The notes under the pieces: model-generated
Told to the model about the DNA's origin: nothing
Database searches by the model: none
Seen by the model: the letters and a program-made list of their open reading frames with translations, nothing else
In this document: in pieces, positions 1 through 9,264 of the stretch
How the letters are laid out: each line of letters begins with the position of its first letter
Numbering within the stretch: position 1 is the stretch's first letter
From: Phycisphaeraceae bacterium
Lineage (GTDB): Bacteria > Planctomycetota > Phycisphaerae > Phycisphaerales > UBA1924
DNA length: 64,000 nucleotides
Direction: 5' to 3'
Assembly: GCA_019636565.1 (NCBI GenBank)
Contig: JAHBXG010000005.1
Location: 1 to 64,000, forward strand
Made by a program: the position numbers and the translations under genes

Positions 1-23
1 TGTCTTCCCCCCGAACCCAAACC

Positions 24-57
24 CACTGACCTTGCCAAGCCAAGGTCCGTGGCACGA
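24..57 (+). repeat. REP-like repeat, copy 1
   Basis: This 34-base unit, beginning CACTGACCTTGCC and ending GTGGCACGA, recurs exactly at 728-761. It ends 17 bases before the transposase start codon. It carries only the left arm (GTGGCA) of the hairpin seen in copy 2. Its position beside a REP-associated tyrosine transposase suggests a REP element mobilised by that enzyme, which is inference from the family. Confidence 0.75.
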
Positions 58-74
58 TTTGTTACTTTCCCGAC

Positions 75-671
75 GTGGATCAACCGGCCTCCAAACCCAT
101 CCGCAAGCGACTCCACCGCCGCGAAGCGGGTGTTCGTTTCATCACCTTCTCCAACTATCGGCGTCTCCCTCTCCTCGGCAAACCCGGTGCTCGAAACGTC
201 TTCGTCGATTGTCTCTATGAGGCCCGCGAGAAATTCGGCTTCGCCCTCTACGCCTGGGTCATCATGCCCGAGCACGTGCACATCCTCATGCTCCCGCGCA
301 ACAAAGTCCCGATGGCGGCAATCCTCAAGTCCATCAAACTCAAGACATCGATCCGCATCCTCGAACGCTGGAAAGAACTCCGCGCCCCCATCCTTCTGAA
401 GATCCGCGGCCCAACCGGCCGCCCGCGTTTCTGGCAACCCGTTGGCGGCTTCGACCGCAACGTCCGCGACAACGCCGAACTCCGGCGCGAGATCCGTTAC
501 TGCCATCAAAACCCCGTCAAGCGAGGTCTCGTCGAGAAGCCGGAGTGGTGGGAGTGGTCCAGTTGCCGCTGGTGGATGGGAATCCGCGAGCCCAGTGTTC
601 GCCCCTGCGATCCGCCGCCCGGTGAAGAACGAGCATGGTCCGCATGGATCGAAGCCAAGAGATACATGTGA
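75..671 (+). CDS. REP-associated tyrosine transposase (RAYT, IS200/IS605-like)
   Basis: This 198-residue Y1 transposase of the IS200-like superfamily should nick single-stranded DNA at REP hairpins through a tyrosine-DNA intermediate. The metal-binding HUH motif is visible as MPEHVHIL (His67, His69). The RAYT-type tail motif YCHQNPVKRGLV holds the candidate nucleophile Tyr142. Length is usual for RAYT proteins, so the gene looks intact. The start is GTG, immediately after REP copy 1. RAYTs are typically single-copy, vertically kept genes associated with dispersed REPs rather than mobile insertion sequences, and the flanking identical 34-base repeats fit this. There is no accessory TnpB and there are no typical insertion-sequence ends. 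Confidence 0.88.
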   Translation: MDQPASKPIRKRLHRREAGVRFITFSNYRRLPLLGKPGARNVFVDCLYEAREKFGFALYAWVIMPEHVHILMLPRNKVPMAAILKSIKLKTSIRILERWKELRAPILLKIRGPTGRPRFWQPVGGFDRNVRDNAELRREIRYCHQNPVKRGLVEKPEWWEWSSCRWWMGIREPSVRPCDPPPGEERAWSAWIEAKRYM

Positions 672-727
672 TGTGCCACTGAAGTCGATTCCTCCGACAT
701 CAGTGTGACTTTGTTCCGATTCAAGAA

Positions 728-798
728 CACTGACCTTGCCAAGCCAAGGTCCGTGGCACGACGTGAATGCCACCTGCCACGATGTCAATGCCACCTGC
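728..798 (+). repeat. REP-like repeat, copy 2, with hairpin
   Basis: Positions 728-761 are identical to copy 1. The unit continues into GTGGCA (753-758), a nine-base loop and TGCCAC (768-773), which can form a six-pair hairpin. The segment AATGCCACCTGCC is then repeated twice (starting about 766 and 787), giving a small compound array. It lies 57 bases after the transposase stop. Confidence 0.75.
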
Positions 799-842
799 CC
801 CCATGGCACCCGCCGAGTGCAAGCGCCAGCATCGAGTCATTC

Positions 843-1643
843 TCAGACGTGTTGCCGCGGATCGCGACGCCTCGTTCGGAAGAAGGCGGCAGCGCTCAAC
901 GCTCCAAACGCGGCCAGGCTCGTCGGCGCGGGGATGATGTTCTCGGAGAGCGTGAGCGAAAAGAGGTCTGCGTCCGGCTCGTCGTAGTCAATCTCGAGCA
1001 TCGGAAAGGCCGATCCTCTGTGCAAATCGGGGTTGTGCGCGAAGTCGGCAACGGCCTGCGCGCTTCCGTTCAAACCCATGTAGATCCGGGAAATAAGACT
1101 GACCTGTATGATCGTGTTCGCCCGAACTCTGAAACGAGAAACGTTTTCAAAATCCGCGTAGTCCGGCTGGTTAAAGCCTCCCGCCTGGGCGATTCCACCA
1201 CCGGCATAGCTGGCTCCTGAAATCGCGTCGCGCATTTCCACGATTGATTCCGCACTGGAATTACCAAACGCTTCGGCAGAACCCGCTGACCTGAAAATGA
1301 CCGGAGCCCAGCTATCGGCGGGGCCTTCGACAGAAAAATAGTAGAAAACGCTGCCTGCGAAAAGCGAAGGAAAGCCGATAATCGCACCCGGCTCCCAGCC
1401 AGAGACGTCGTACTGGATGTCCACCGACGGTCTCGCGGAGGTTAAGCCGGATGTGACCGCCTGCACATTGATTGCACCATTCGAGTAACTGTAATCAGCC
1501 GCATCGCTAAATGGCACATCCATCGTCCCTCTACCCGACAGAGAGTACGTGGCCCGTGGAACCACGATCGCAGCATTCGCCAGTTGCCAACCGCACGAAA
1601 CCACAACCAAAGCCACGCCCAGCGACAGGTCACAAGTCTTCAA
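843..1643 (-). CDS. Secreted protein with PEP-CTERM-like sorting tail
   Basis: This 266-residue exported protein has no function I can name. An N-terminal signal peptide (hydrophobic about residues 6-25, ending near ANA) is followed by a Gly/Ser/Ala-rich, probably beta-sheet region. The C-terminus has the three-part exosortase signal: IPAPTSLAAFG, a short hydrophobic helix, then RTRRR. Proteins of this type are expected to be processed by an exosortase, which is not in the window. The start is TTG, chosen because CGGAGG lies six bases upstream. The tail after RTRRR is short (DPRQHV). It is one of four such proteins in the first 30 kb. Confidence 0.8.
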   Translation of the reverse strand: MKTCDLSLGVALVVVSCGWQLANAAIVVPRATYSLSGRGTMDVPFSDAADYSYSNGAINVQAVTSGLTSARPSVDIQYDVSGWEPGAIIGFPSLFAGSVFYYFSVEGPADSWAPVIFRSAGSAEAFGNSSAESIVEMRDAISGASYAGGGIAQAGGFNQPDYADFENVSRFRVRANTIIQVSLISRIYMGLNGSAQAVADFAHNPDLHRGSAFPMLEIDYDEPDADLFSLTLSENIIPAPTSLAAFGALSAAAFFRTRRRDPRQHV

Positions 1644-1939
1644 TGCAAACCTCCGAGTTGTACAACTCCCCCGGCCAATTGCGACTTGGAATGCCGCCTA
1701 GGGAACTATGAACCACAGGACCAAGAATTGCCAGAAAAATGCGAACAAGTTCCCCGGCTCCGAATCACGGTGAGGATGTAGAGCCGCGGGAACAAACACG
1801 GTGATCTCAAGCAGGTCCCCGGCCGCGCTGGCGACGGCGTTGGGTGGTACCGCTCACCCCCGTTCATTCGCTCAGAAACCGAAACAGGCCTGCCACCAAT
1901 CGCGGTTTCTCTGGGGGCGGTGTGAATTCTGCCGCACCC

Positions 1940-2674
1940 TCACGCGCGATTGATCTCATCCAGCCACTTCGCCGACTCCGATCGCCAATCCTCGTGCGCT
2001 TCACGCACTCGCTTCATTACCTCCTGCTCGCTCAGGGATGCAAAGGCCTTCTTGGGAATACGGGCCGATGTGAAGCCGCTCTTGTCCGCAACCTGGTACC
2101 AGAAGCCTCCGTATTCCTCCTTCGTGTCAAGCCAGTAACCCTTCTCGAGCATCGAGAGGTAGGGCTCAACAAGCGTGCGATTCTCGCTGCTGGTTTCGTT
2201 CGCCAGCATTGCGCGAACGGCGGGCACATACTCCTTGGAGTCCCACTTGATCGCCCGCACGCATGCCTCCAGGCGTACATCCAGCACGCGATCGATCAGG
2301 CCCGCTCGGATCATCTGGTCCGCCGCGTTTCCCGGCCGGGGCTTGTGAAGCGTGGCGTATCGCAGCACCAGCCTGCGCGCTTTGGCTCGGGACTTGCGGT
2401 AAAGCGACATGAGCCATTCGGCGGGTTCGGAATGCGCGGGTGCGAGACAGCCCGCGCACCGCGCTCCGGCAATCACCGCGTAAACGTACTTGCTTTGAAC
2501 AAGCCTCTCCGCATCGCGAAACCACGCCGGCGACACACGCTTCTGCCGTCCGCCCTCCAGCCACGCACTTACCGCAACGCAAAGGCGGTGCCCCAACGAA
2601 GCGGTCTTCGCATCCTTCACTATCTGTTTCGCGTCGGCCGCGAAAAGCAGGAGTTCGTGTCGTCCGTGTTTCAC
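1940..2674 (-). CDS. Hypothetical protein
   Basis: I do not recognise this 244-residue protein. It has no signal peptide or membrane segment. Composition is mixed and charged with many Ala, Arg and Lys, and the sequence looks predominantly alpha-helical. A short cysteine-containing stretch (GARCAGCLAP) sits near residue 70. The middle, with repeated helix-turn-helix-like segments, could be a HEAT-like solenoid, but that is a guess. The start is GTG; an in-frame stop lies about a dozen codons upstream, so the true start cannot be much earlier. It stands alone between two PEP-CTERM genes on the same strand. Confidence 0.55.
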   Translation of the reverse strand: MKHGRHELLLFAADAKQIVKDAKTASLGHRLCVAVSAWLEGGRQKRVSPAWFRDAERLVQSKYVYAVIAGARCAGCLAPAHSEPAEWLMSLYRKSRAKARRLVLRYATLHKPRPGNAADQMIRAGLIDRVLDVRLEACVRAIKWDSKEYVPAVRAMLANETSSENRTLVEPYLSMLEKGYWLDTKEEYGGFWYQVADKSGFTSARIPKKAFASLSEQEVMKRVREAHEDWRSESAKWLDEINRA

Positions 2675-2780
2675 CGCATTCAGAATAACGCCACGAAGTC
2701 TTCTCGGTTAGACACGACAGACCTCGCTCACCACGGCATGTCAGACCTCCCAAAAGGTCCGTCATCCTCAGGCCAATGTG

Positions 2781-3611
2781 TCAGCCATGTCCCCGAACGC
2801 TGTCAGGGATGTCTCCGGTCTGTACACCAAGCCAAGGTCGGTGGCACGACATCAATGCCCTCTGCACGGAACACTTCTCGCGGCGACGGGCAAACCCGGA
2901 TTCTCCGCTGACGCACCTTCGCCGTCTACTCGCCACGAACAGCAACCCACCGAGCCACGCCGTCGAAGGCCCGGGCACCTCTGTGAGAGTCAGATCAAAC
3001 GAGAACAACGACGTCGAATCGACCAGGGGCGTGTTGAACGGCGGGATGGTGTCGTAGATCAGTTTGGACTGGCAGGTAATGAAGTACTGCCCGGGGCTGA
3101 GCAGGCCGCTGGCTCCGCCGAAGCCCGACGCTCCCGAACCGTAATCGAGTCCGACACAGCGGTTCACAAACGTCACCTGCGCGGGAGTACTTCCAGGGAA
3201 CAATGAGTAATTCGTGTGCACATCGAACTGATACAACGTCGGCGCGGTCACCGTAAACAGGATCTGAATGAACGACTCGGACTGGCCGATCAATTCCCAC
3301 ATGTTGCCCTGCGTAATGCGCACGGCGGAAGAGCCCGAGCCCGAGATCCTGTTCGAAGTGGTTGAATAGGTGAGCGTCGTGTCCGCAATGACAGAACCGG
3401 TCCCCGAGTAGGTGTCCGCAAACACGTGTTGATTTAACGACGCCGGGTCCGTCCAGGTGTAGATGAATCGATCCTCGTCCGGGAAGATCGTGGTGATCGC
3501 GTACGCGCCTGCGTACACCGAATCGACCGTGTAGATGCCGCCATTCGCCCGCGGCAAACCGAGGCCGGCGGCAAGCGACACAATCAGCGCAGACACATGA
3601 TTCGAACGCAT
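2781..3611 (-). CDS. Secreted protein with PEP-CTERM-like signal and repeat-encoded C-terminal extension
   Basis: This 276-residue exported protein has unknown function. The start ATG at 3611 is chosen because GGAGGAGAAGGAC lies directly upstream; an in-frame codon further upstream lacks such a site. A signal peptide (SALIVSLAAGLGLP) leads into a Thr/Ser-rich beta domain with two cysteines (NRCVG and FITCQ) that could pair. The sorting motif VPGPSTAWLGGLLF followed by SRRRR should end the protein, as in other family members. Instead 44 more residues follow, and part of them (CHRPWLGVQ) is encoded by a REP-like repeat. The extension is probably non-functional and may block normal sorting; this is inference. 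Confidence 0.78.
   Translation of the reverse strand: MRSNHVSALIVSLAAGLGLPRANGGIYTVDSVYAGAYAITTIFPDEDRFIYTWTDPASLNQHVFADTYSGTGSVIADTTLTYSTTSNRISGSGSSAVRITQGNMWELIGQSESFIQILFTVTAPTLYQFDVHTNYSLFPGSTPAQVTFVNRCVGLDYGSGASGFGGASGLLSPGQYFITCQSKLIYDTIPPFNTPLVDSTSLFSFDLTLTEVPGPSTAWLGGLLFVASRRRRCVSGESGFARRREKCSVQRALMSCHRPWLGVQTGDIPDSVRGHG
2827..2864 (+). repeat. REP-like repeat, copy 3, diverged, inside a coding end
   Basis: The stretch beginning CCAAGCCAAGG matches REP copies 1 and 2 with a few changes (GTCGGTGG for GTCCGTGG). It continues through GTGGCACGACATCAATGCC, equivalent to the hairpin part of copy 2. It lies within the last codons of the minus-strand PEP-CTERM gene and contributes residues to its tail. 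Confidence 0.65.
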
Positions 3612-4068
3612 GTCCTTCTCCTCCAATACAGAACCGCACGCGGCGGTCTTCGGAAACGGGCTCAAACTCCTCGCGCGCCCACCGATTGGCGGATCAATCG
3701 TGGTGGCGCTCTCGCTGAAGTCACGTGCCGCACATCGCAGCGCGTGCGACCTCGAAACAGACTGCGTTCATGGGGCTCAGATCTATCAGAGGAATTGGAG
3801 ATTTGTGCCTGGTTTCCTCCGCTTTCGTGGAAAACCGCCGCTCCGGGGCAGGTGGCGCTGATCCTTCCTCCTTCTGCGCCCCGGCCCGAGATGCAATCTT
3901 GAAGTTGGGCCCGAAAAACTTGGATTTCTTGGCCGAAACTGAGCGCGCGACGCCATGTGAGTGCGGTATTCTGAAAGAGCGTTGCCAGTTGCACCCGTGC
4001 CAATGCCCAGATCGGACAGGTATTCGGCTCGGGGGAGAGCGTGATGGTCGTTTGGCAAAGGGAATGAC
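3612..4068. other. Non-coding gap between divergent genes
   Basis: This stretch separates the minus-strand PEP-CTERM gene from the plus-strand dockerin-type protein and should hold both promoters. Several open frames cross it on both strands, but none has a convincing start site or protein-like composition. I see no clear -35/-10 pair, repeat or hairpin that I would call. Confidence 0.4.
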
Positions 4069-6306
4069 ATGAGCATGTGCGAAGAACGAGCGAGAGCTTT
4101 GGGGCACGGGATTCGTGTCGGTGTAATGACTGTGGCAGTCATGACCGGAGCGTTGCAGGCGCAGTTTGCGAGTGCGCAGCCGATGCAGACCGGCCAGGCG
4201 CTCGGCGAAACCGTCGGCGTGCCCTGGGTCGGCGAGCGCGGAATCACCGAGTCGGTTCAGGAGATCGTCGCACGCGAAGTTCTGACCCCCGCGTTTGTCC
4301 GCGAGACCAAGCCGTTCTTGTTTGACAATCACAGCCTGCTCTTAACGCAGAATCCGGCGTCGATGCCTGTGCCGAAGTGGCCCTTTGACGGAAACTGGAA
4401 CGTTGTTTCGGGCAGCGGGTTTCCGTCGCGCGTGGTTCAGCACGTCAACGGATTTGACGACGGGATGCTGCTCCCGCAGACGATCAGCAACGACTTCATC
4501 GCCGCCACGATCGCCCAGTCCGGTTTCATTCCGCCCGACACGATGGGCGATGTCGGGCCGACCCAGATCATGACGCCTCTCAATGGCAGAATCCGGGTAT
4601 TCTCGAAAACAGGCTCGATCGTCGGGATCAATACGACCACCGACTCGTTCTTCAACTCGGTGCGAAACGGTTCGACCACAAGTGATCCGCGGGTTGTCTA
4701 TGACAAACTGAGCCAGCGGTGGTTCGTCGTGATGATCAATACCTCGTCGCCGAACCGGATCATGATCGCCGTCAGCAGCGGTCCCACCATTGTCAACACC
4801 GCCAGCTTTACGTTCTACCAGTTCCAGCAGGACTCCACCGGCGGCGGCACCGTGGACAACGGCGCATTGGCCGATTACCCCTCGCTCGGCGTCGATGCCA
4901 ACGCGCTCTACATCGGCTGCAACATGTTCAACCCGTCGTACACCGGCACGACAGGCTGGGTTGTTCGCAAGTCGAGTGTTCTGAGCGGCGGCCCGATCGT
5001 GGTCACCACGTTCCGCCAGATGTCGCCGTCCGTCGGCGAAGGTCCCTATGCGCCGCGGGGTGTGAGCAACGACGATCCGGCCGCAACCGAGGGCTATTTC
5101 CTAGGCACGAGCAATTCCACGTTCGGGCGCCTGGTTTTTCGCCGGATCAGTGATCCGGGTGGAACTCCGTCGATCTCGTCGAACATCCTTCTGACCGTTC
5201 CCACCACGGCCAATCCAGTCAACGTCCCGGCTCAGGGGAGCACGACCGCCGTCGATGCGTTGAACACCAGGCTGTACGATGCTCGCATCCACCGCGACCG
5301 GTCCACCGGGAGCAGGACTCTCTGGACGGCGCACTGCATTCAGGTGAACTCGTCGGGAGTGGGCAGTTCGGTGGGCGGACGCAACGGCGCCCGCTGGTAC
5401 CAGATCGGGAATCTCACGGCATCCCCAACGTTGGTGCAGTCGGGCACGCTCTTTGATAATGCCGCTTCCAATCAGAGGTATTACACGTTCCCGACGGTGG
5501 CGATGAGTGGCCAAGGGCATATGGCGCTCGGCGCGAGTTTCGGCGGGGCGGTGAATTTCATGTCTTCCGCGGCGGCCGGACGACTCGCGAGCGATCCGCT
5601 GGGAACGACGCAGGCCCCGACCACAATCGTCGCCGGCGCCGGTTCGTACAACGTCATCGGCGGCGGGCGGAACCGCTGGGGAGATTATTCCAGCACCGTC
5701 GTTGACCCCGAGGACGATCAGTCGATGTGGACTTTCACGGAGTACGCCAGCGCCGTGGATACATGGGCCATTCGGGTGACCAAGCTGCTCGCGCCGCCGC
5801 CGGCGACGCCGTCGTTGATCACTCCGGGCTCGGTGGAGCAGGGCGATACCAATGTGAATCTCGCGGTGACCGGCGCGTCCGTCGCCGGGTCGGCGTTCTA
5901 CGACACCGAGCCGGGCTACAACCGGCTGCTCGCCGCCTTCTCCGGCGCAGGAATCACGGTGAATTCGATCGCCTTCAACAGCGAAACGTCGCTCACGCTC
6001 AACGTGTCGGTTTCGGGCGGGGCCGCGACCGGGTTCAGGAATCTCACAATCACGAATCCGGACAAGCAGACCGCGACGGGGATCGGTTTGCTCGAAGTCA
6101 AGGTGAAGTGTGTGGGCGATCTGAACAACGACGGGCTTGTGGATGACTCGGACTTCGTGATTTTCGCGAGCGCCTACGACATCCTCGACTGCTCCGACGT
6201 GGCCATGCCGCCCGGATGCCCGGCCGATCTCAATGGAGACGGACTCGTGGATGACCTCGATTTCGTGATCTTTGCGGCGGCGTACGACGCACTCTTGTGT
6301 CCGTAA
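4069..6306 (+). CDS. Large secreted protein with C-terminal dockerin-like (GC-type) anchor
   Basis: This 745-residue exported protein has a signal peptide at about residues 15-36, ending near ASAQP. The middle is rich in Gly, Ser and Thr with segments such as PPDTMGDVGP, VYDKLSQRWFVV and ADYPSLGVDANALY that recall a secreted beta-propeller. An IPT/Ig-like stretch follows at about residues 585-680. The last 65 residues contain two copies of a calcium-loop-like motif (DLNNDGLVDDSDF and DLNGDGLVDDLDF), each followed by AYD and a cysteine. This paired motif matches what is called a GC-type dockerin in Phycisphaerales and probably serves in anchoring or assembly. Enzymatic activity, if any, is unknown. 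A rho-independent terminator follows at 6386. Confidence 0.8.
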   Translation: MSMCEERARALGHGIRVGVMTVAVMTGALQAQFASAQPMQTGQALGETVGVPWVGERGITESVQEIVAREVLTPAFVRETKPFLFDNHSLLLTQNPASMPVPKWPFDGNWNVVSGSGFPSRVVQHVNGFDDGMLLPQTISNDFIAATIAQSGFIPPDTMGDVGPTQIMTPLNGRIRVFSKTGSIVGINTTTDSFFNSVRNGSTTSDPRVVYDKLSQRWFVVMINTSSPNRIMIAVSSGPTIVNTASFTFYQFQQDSTGGGTVDNGALADYPSLGVDANALYIGCNMFNPSYTGTTGWVVRKSSVLSGGPIVVTTFRQMSPSVGEGPYAPRGVSNDDPAATEGYFLGTSNSTFGRLVFRRISDPGGTPSISSNILLTVPTTANPVNVPAQGSTTAVDALNTRLYDARIHRDRSTGSRTLWTAHCIQVNSSGVGSSVGGRNGARWYQIGNLTASPTLVQSGTLFDNAASNQRYYTFPTVAMSGQGHMALGASFGGAVNFMSSAAAGRLASDPLGTTQAPTTIVAGAGSYNVIGGGRNRWGDYSSTVVDPEDDQSMWTFTEYASAVDTWAIRVTKLLAPPPATPSLITPGSVEQGDTNVNLAVTGASVAGSAFYDTEPGYNRLLAAFSGAGITVNSIAFNSETSLTLNVSVSGGAATGFRNLTITNPDKQTATGIGLLEVKVKCVGDLNNDGLVDDSDFVIFASAYDILDCSDVAMPPGCPADLNGDGLVDDLDFVIFAAAYDALLCP

Positions 6307-6385
6307 AGAGGAATTCGACTAGGGAAGTTGTCACTGATCTTCCCCGATTCCGCGACTCCTGAACGCCACCCCATGCATGCCCACG

Positions 6386-6419
6386 CTGACCCCGGTTTCT
6401 CCGAGGTCAGTTTTTCTTT
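6386..6419 (+). terminator. Rho-independent terminator
   Basis: The arms CTGACC (6386-6391) and GGTCAG (6405-6410), extended inward by CGG/CCG, form a hairpin with a short loop. It is followed directly by TTTTTCTTT. It lies 80 bases after the dockerin-type gene and ends its transcription unit. Confidence 0.85.
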
Positions 6420-6522
6420 CTGCCTTTCCTCCATCAATCCAAACCAACCGACCTCGCCATGTTCACAGGCACAACGTCGATCATTTTCTGCTGACACGAT
6501 CGTCGCCTAACGATCCCCCTCC

Positions 6523-7992
6523 ATGCCCCCCTCGAATCCCCGATGGTCCATCATCATCCCTCTCGAATTCCACCGCGGCGTCGGCACCGATTGCCTCGCC
6601 AAGTGGGCCGAACTTCGTCAAGCAGGAAACCAATTTGAACTCATCCTCGCCGCGCCCGAATCCATGCGAGGCCCCGAAGCCCAGACTTTCACGAAGCACA
6701 TCGACAGCACCGACCAGATTCTCTTCTTCCCCGAGGATCACGACATGGATCTCGTTGCGTCCGGTGCGAAGTACGCCCGGGGCGAATGGCTGTTCTTTAC
6801 CGAATCGCACGTCATGCCGACCGATGGATTGCTTGAGGCGATGGATCGCGAGATCGCGGCCCATCCCGAGTGGGACGGCTTCAGCTGCCGCTCGATTCCG
6901 ATCATCCACAATCTGCTCTCGAAGATCGAAGCGGAGATGTACAACCGCCACATCAAGGGCAACCTGCAGCAGCACCCTTGGTTGAAAGTCCTCGACCAGT
7001 GCTTCGCTATCAAGCGCCAGGCGTACGAAGCGGTGGGAGGGTTCGAGGCCGTGTACGGCCACTTCGCAGAATGGGTGTTCGCCGCACGCCTCAAGCTCGC
7101 CGGATACACGCTGGGGTACGCCGACCGGGCCGAGGTCCGCCACTATTTCGCGGGCAATCTGCGCGACCTCGAAAAGTTCACGCTCGACTGGGGGCAGGGA
7201 GAAGCGATCTTCCACACGCAGAACGGTCAAGACCCTGCACGGGCGCTGTTTCCTGTGCCGCCGATCGTGAACGCGCCGCCGCACGCTCTTGGCGATCACA
7301 ACTTCGTTTTCTTGCGGCTCGCCACGCGGGCATTCGTGAGCGCTCGAACGATACGTGATGGACTTCAGTCGGCATCGTGTTGTCTGCGGTTCGCGATGGC
7401 CGCGCTCTTTGGTACGTGGTGGCTCCGAACCGAGCGCCGACTTTCCACGCTCTCCGCTGCCGGGGCGTGCTGGTTCGCGCAAGCGCGCGGCAAGGAAGCA
7501 CCCGCGCGAGAGTGGTTTCTCCGATTCATGGCCGTTTGCGCAGAGGAAGGGCGATTCACGGGGATCTCCAAAGGAACGGAACGCTCTGTTTCACACCCGG
7601 GGTCGCTTGAGTGGCGGGTTTCGAATGAAGTCCCCTACGGATGGGTCGGATTTGGCGAGTTGGAATTCCGGAATCAGGTCCCGTTCCGATGGCTTTCTGA
7701 CTTTGGAGCCGTGCCGCTGTGCTCGAATGGTGGCGAGACGGAGGTGACTCTCCATTGGGCGCCCGGCTTGCCGATGGCGCGCCCTCTTTTTTTCGAAGCC
7801 GGTGGCACGTTGGTCAAACCAAGCGCTGTTGTCATCGATGGCGACCGCACCGTGATCCGAATTCCAACCGGCGCTTCGGGGAGAATGTTCCTGAGGTGGG
7901 GGAGTCGCGGCATGCGACTCCCCGGAGATGCCCGTCGCCCCATGGGCGCGCTCACATCCCTGACCATCAGCCAGGATCTCGTTCAACGATGA
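6523..7992 (+). CDS. Family 2-like glycosyltransferase
   Basis: This 489-residue cytoplasmic protein has a GT-A fold N-terminal half (about residues 1-240). It opens with WSIIIPLEFHRG, a typical nucleotide-sugar-binding first strand. GEWLFFTESH stands where family 2 enzymes have their acidic metal-site region, and QCFAIKRQAYEAVGGF matches the acceptor-side motif often seen as FRR..F...GGF. A linker (about 240-330) with hydrophobic residues and a C-terminal beta-rich domain (about 350-489) follow. The donor and acceptor cannot be told from sequence. It stands alone, with a terminator just upstream. Confidence 0.75.
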   Translation: MPPSNPRWSIIIPLEFHRGVGTDCLAKWAELRQAGNQFELILAAPESMRGPEAQTFTKHIDSTDQILFFPEDHDMDLVASGAKYARGEWLFFTESHVMPTDGLLEAMDREIAAHPEWDGFSCRSIPIIHNLLSKIEAEMYNRHIKGNLQQHPWLKVLDQCFAIKRQAYEAVGGFEAVYGHFAEWVFAARLKLAGYTLGYADRAEVRHYFAGNLRDLEKFTLDWGQGEAIFHTQNGQDPARALFPVPPIVNAPPHALGDHNFVFLRLATRAFVSARTIRDGLQSASCCLRFAMAALFGTWWLRTERRLSTLSAAGACWFAQARGKEAPAREWFLRFMAVCAEEGRFTGISKGTERSVSHPGSLEWRVSNEVPYGWVGFGELEFRNQVPFRWLSDFGAVPLCSNGGETEVTLHWAPGLPMARPLFFEAGGTLVKPSAVVIDGDRTVIRIPTGASGRMFLRWGSRGMRLPGDARRPMGALTSLTISQDLVQR

Positions 7993-8166
7993 ACGGCAGT
8001 GTGGTGTTGTGCATTCTCGCCAAGCCAGGGTCGATCGCATGCGAAATCGGCGCCGCCTCACCGACCGGTTCAATCTATCGGCAACAAAACTCTTCCTAGG
8101 CGGTGGGCACCACCGTGCCGCACATGGAAATCACCCTTGACGCGTTCCTTCCGCCGGATCGAATCT

Positions 8167-9264
8167 TCATCCACACACCAGTTCGTCATACGCGTGAATA
8201 AAGAGCACGAAATCCGCGTCGTCGACCATCGCGTTTCCATCGAGGTCCGCCACGCAGTTCGGCGGCATCGCCGGATCAGAACACAACAGCAGGTCGTACG
8301 CACCCACAAACAACTGGAAATCCCCATCGTCCACGACGCCGTCGCAATTCAGATCCGCTGCACAAACCCGGAAATCGACGGGATTGGACAACGAGACCGC
8401 GCACGGGCCGTTCAGGCGGCAGCGGATGCGCACCGAGGCTGTCGCGGCGCAGCCGGTTCGGCGAATGCGGATTGTCTTGGTATTGACCGGGGCTTCGGCG
8501 CGGATGGTGCCGCCGCAGGCCAGCGACTGCGCATTTCCGGTGAACGAGCGCCAGTCGTTCGGGGCGTACTCGAACTGCCAGGAAAAGGTGCTGTTGGCGT
8601 AGGTTGCCATGGAGAAGGTGGCCCACTCGCCCGGACACGCGGCCGCGCTCACGGGCATCTGGCTGAAAGGGCCCGAAATGGTCGCGACCATGTTGGTGGA
8701 GTCGTACTGATCGTTGATGTTGGGATCAACGACAAATTCGATGCGGTCGCCCGCCCCCACACAAACGTCGGCCGAAAAGGTGTGCTGATCGGAGTCATTC
8801 GAAGCGAGAAAAACGTTCAAGACCGTGCCCGAATTGACAAAGATGTGGAAGAGACTTCCGTCGCCGCCGGTTGTTACTTGTTTCCAAACGCGCCCGGAAA
8901 TGTGCACGTACGCAAGAAACCCGGGCGGCGCCAGCCAGCGCCGGGTCACCCAGTTTTCCTCGCCCAGCCTTCCGCCCGTGCTGACCTTGGCGTTGGGGTG
9001 CTGCCCGTCTTTCCAGATCGAAGTCCAGTACGAGGTGCCCCCGCCCTCGGCGCGGTGCCACACGTCGCTGGTGAAAAGCGTCATCTGCTGGAACGGGCCG
9101 CGTGTCCCGTTTGCATAGGTTGTGTATCCGTAATACCAGTTGCCAGAGCCCTGCGTGCCGGAGTAATCCGCGAAGGAGTCAGCAATGAGTTGAGCGCGGC
9201 ACGGCAACGCACACAGGGTCGCGCCCAAGCTGCACACCACAATGCCAAGATCGCGCTTCAACAT
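8167..9264 (-). CDS. Secreted protein with C-terminal dockerin-like (GC-type) anchor
   Basis: This 365-residue exported protein has a signal peptide (hydrophobic about residues 6-22, cleavage near CRAQ). The central region (about 25-215) is aromatic and Gly-rich, like a concanavalin/laminin-G type beta sandwich, though I cannot assign a family. An Ig-like segment with paired cysteines (about 220-300) follows. It ends with two dockerin-like repeats (DLNCDGVVDDGDF and DLDGNAMVDDADF), each followed by AYD and Cys. The ATG start has GAGAGG eight bases upstream. The second repeat has lost one acidic position (DGNAM instead of DGDG), so one metal loop may be weaker. Confidence 0.78.
   Translation of the reverse strand: MLKRDLGIVVCSLGATLCALPCRAQLIADSFADYSGTQGSGNWYYGYTTYANGTRGPFQQMTLFTSDVWHRAEGGGTSYWTSIWKDGQHPNAKVSTGGRLGEENWVTRRWLAPPGFLAYVHISGRVWKQVTTGGDGSLFHIFVNSGTVLNVFLASNDSDQHTFSADVCVGAGDRIEFVVDPNINDQYDSTNMVATISGPFSQMPVSAAACPGEWATFSMATYANSTFSWQFEYAPNDWRSFTGNAQSLACGGTIRAEAPVNTKTIRIRRTGCAATASVRIRCRLNGPCAVSLSNPVDFRVCAADLNCDGVVDDGDFQLFVGAYDLLLCSDPAMPPNCVADLDGNAMVDDADFVLFIHAYDELVCG

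Noticed and set aside
48..62. TGGCACG, resembling the -24 part of a sigma-54 promoter, before the transposase.
   Set aside because: No matching GC at the -12 spacing. The string is part of the REP-like repeat and occurs in its other copies, so it is not a promoter signal.
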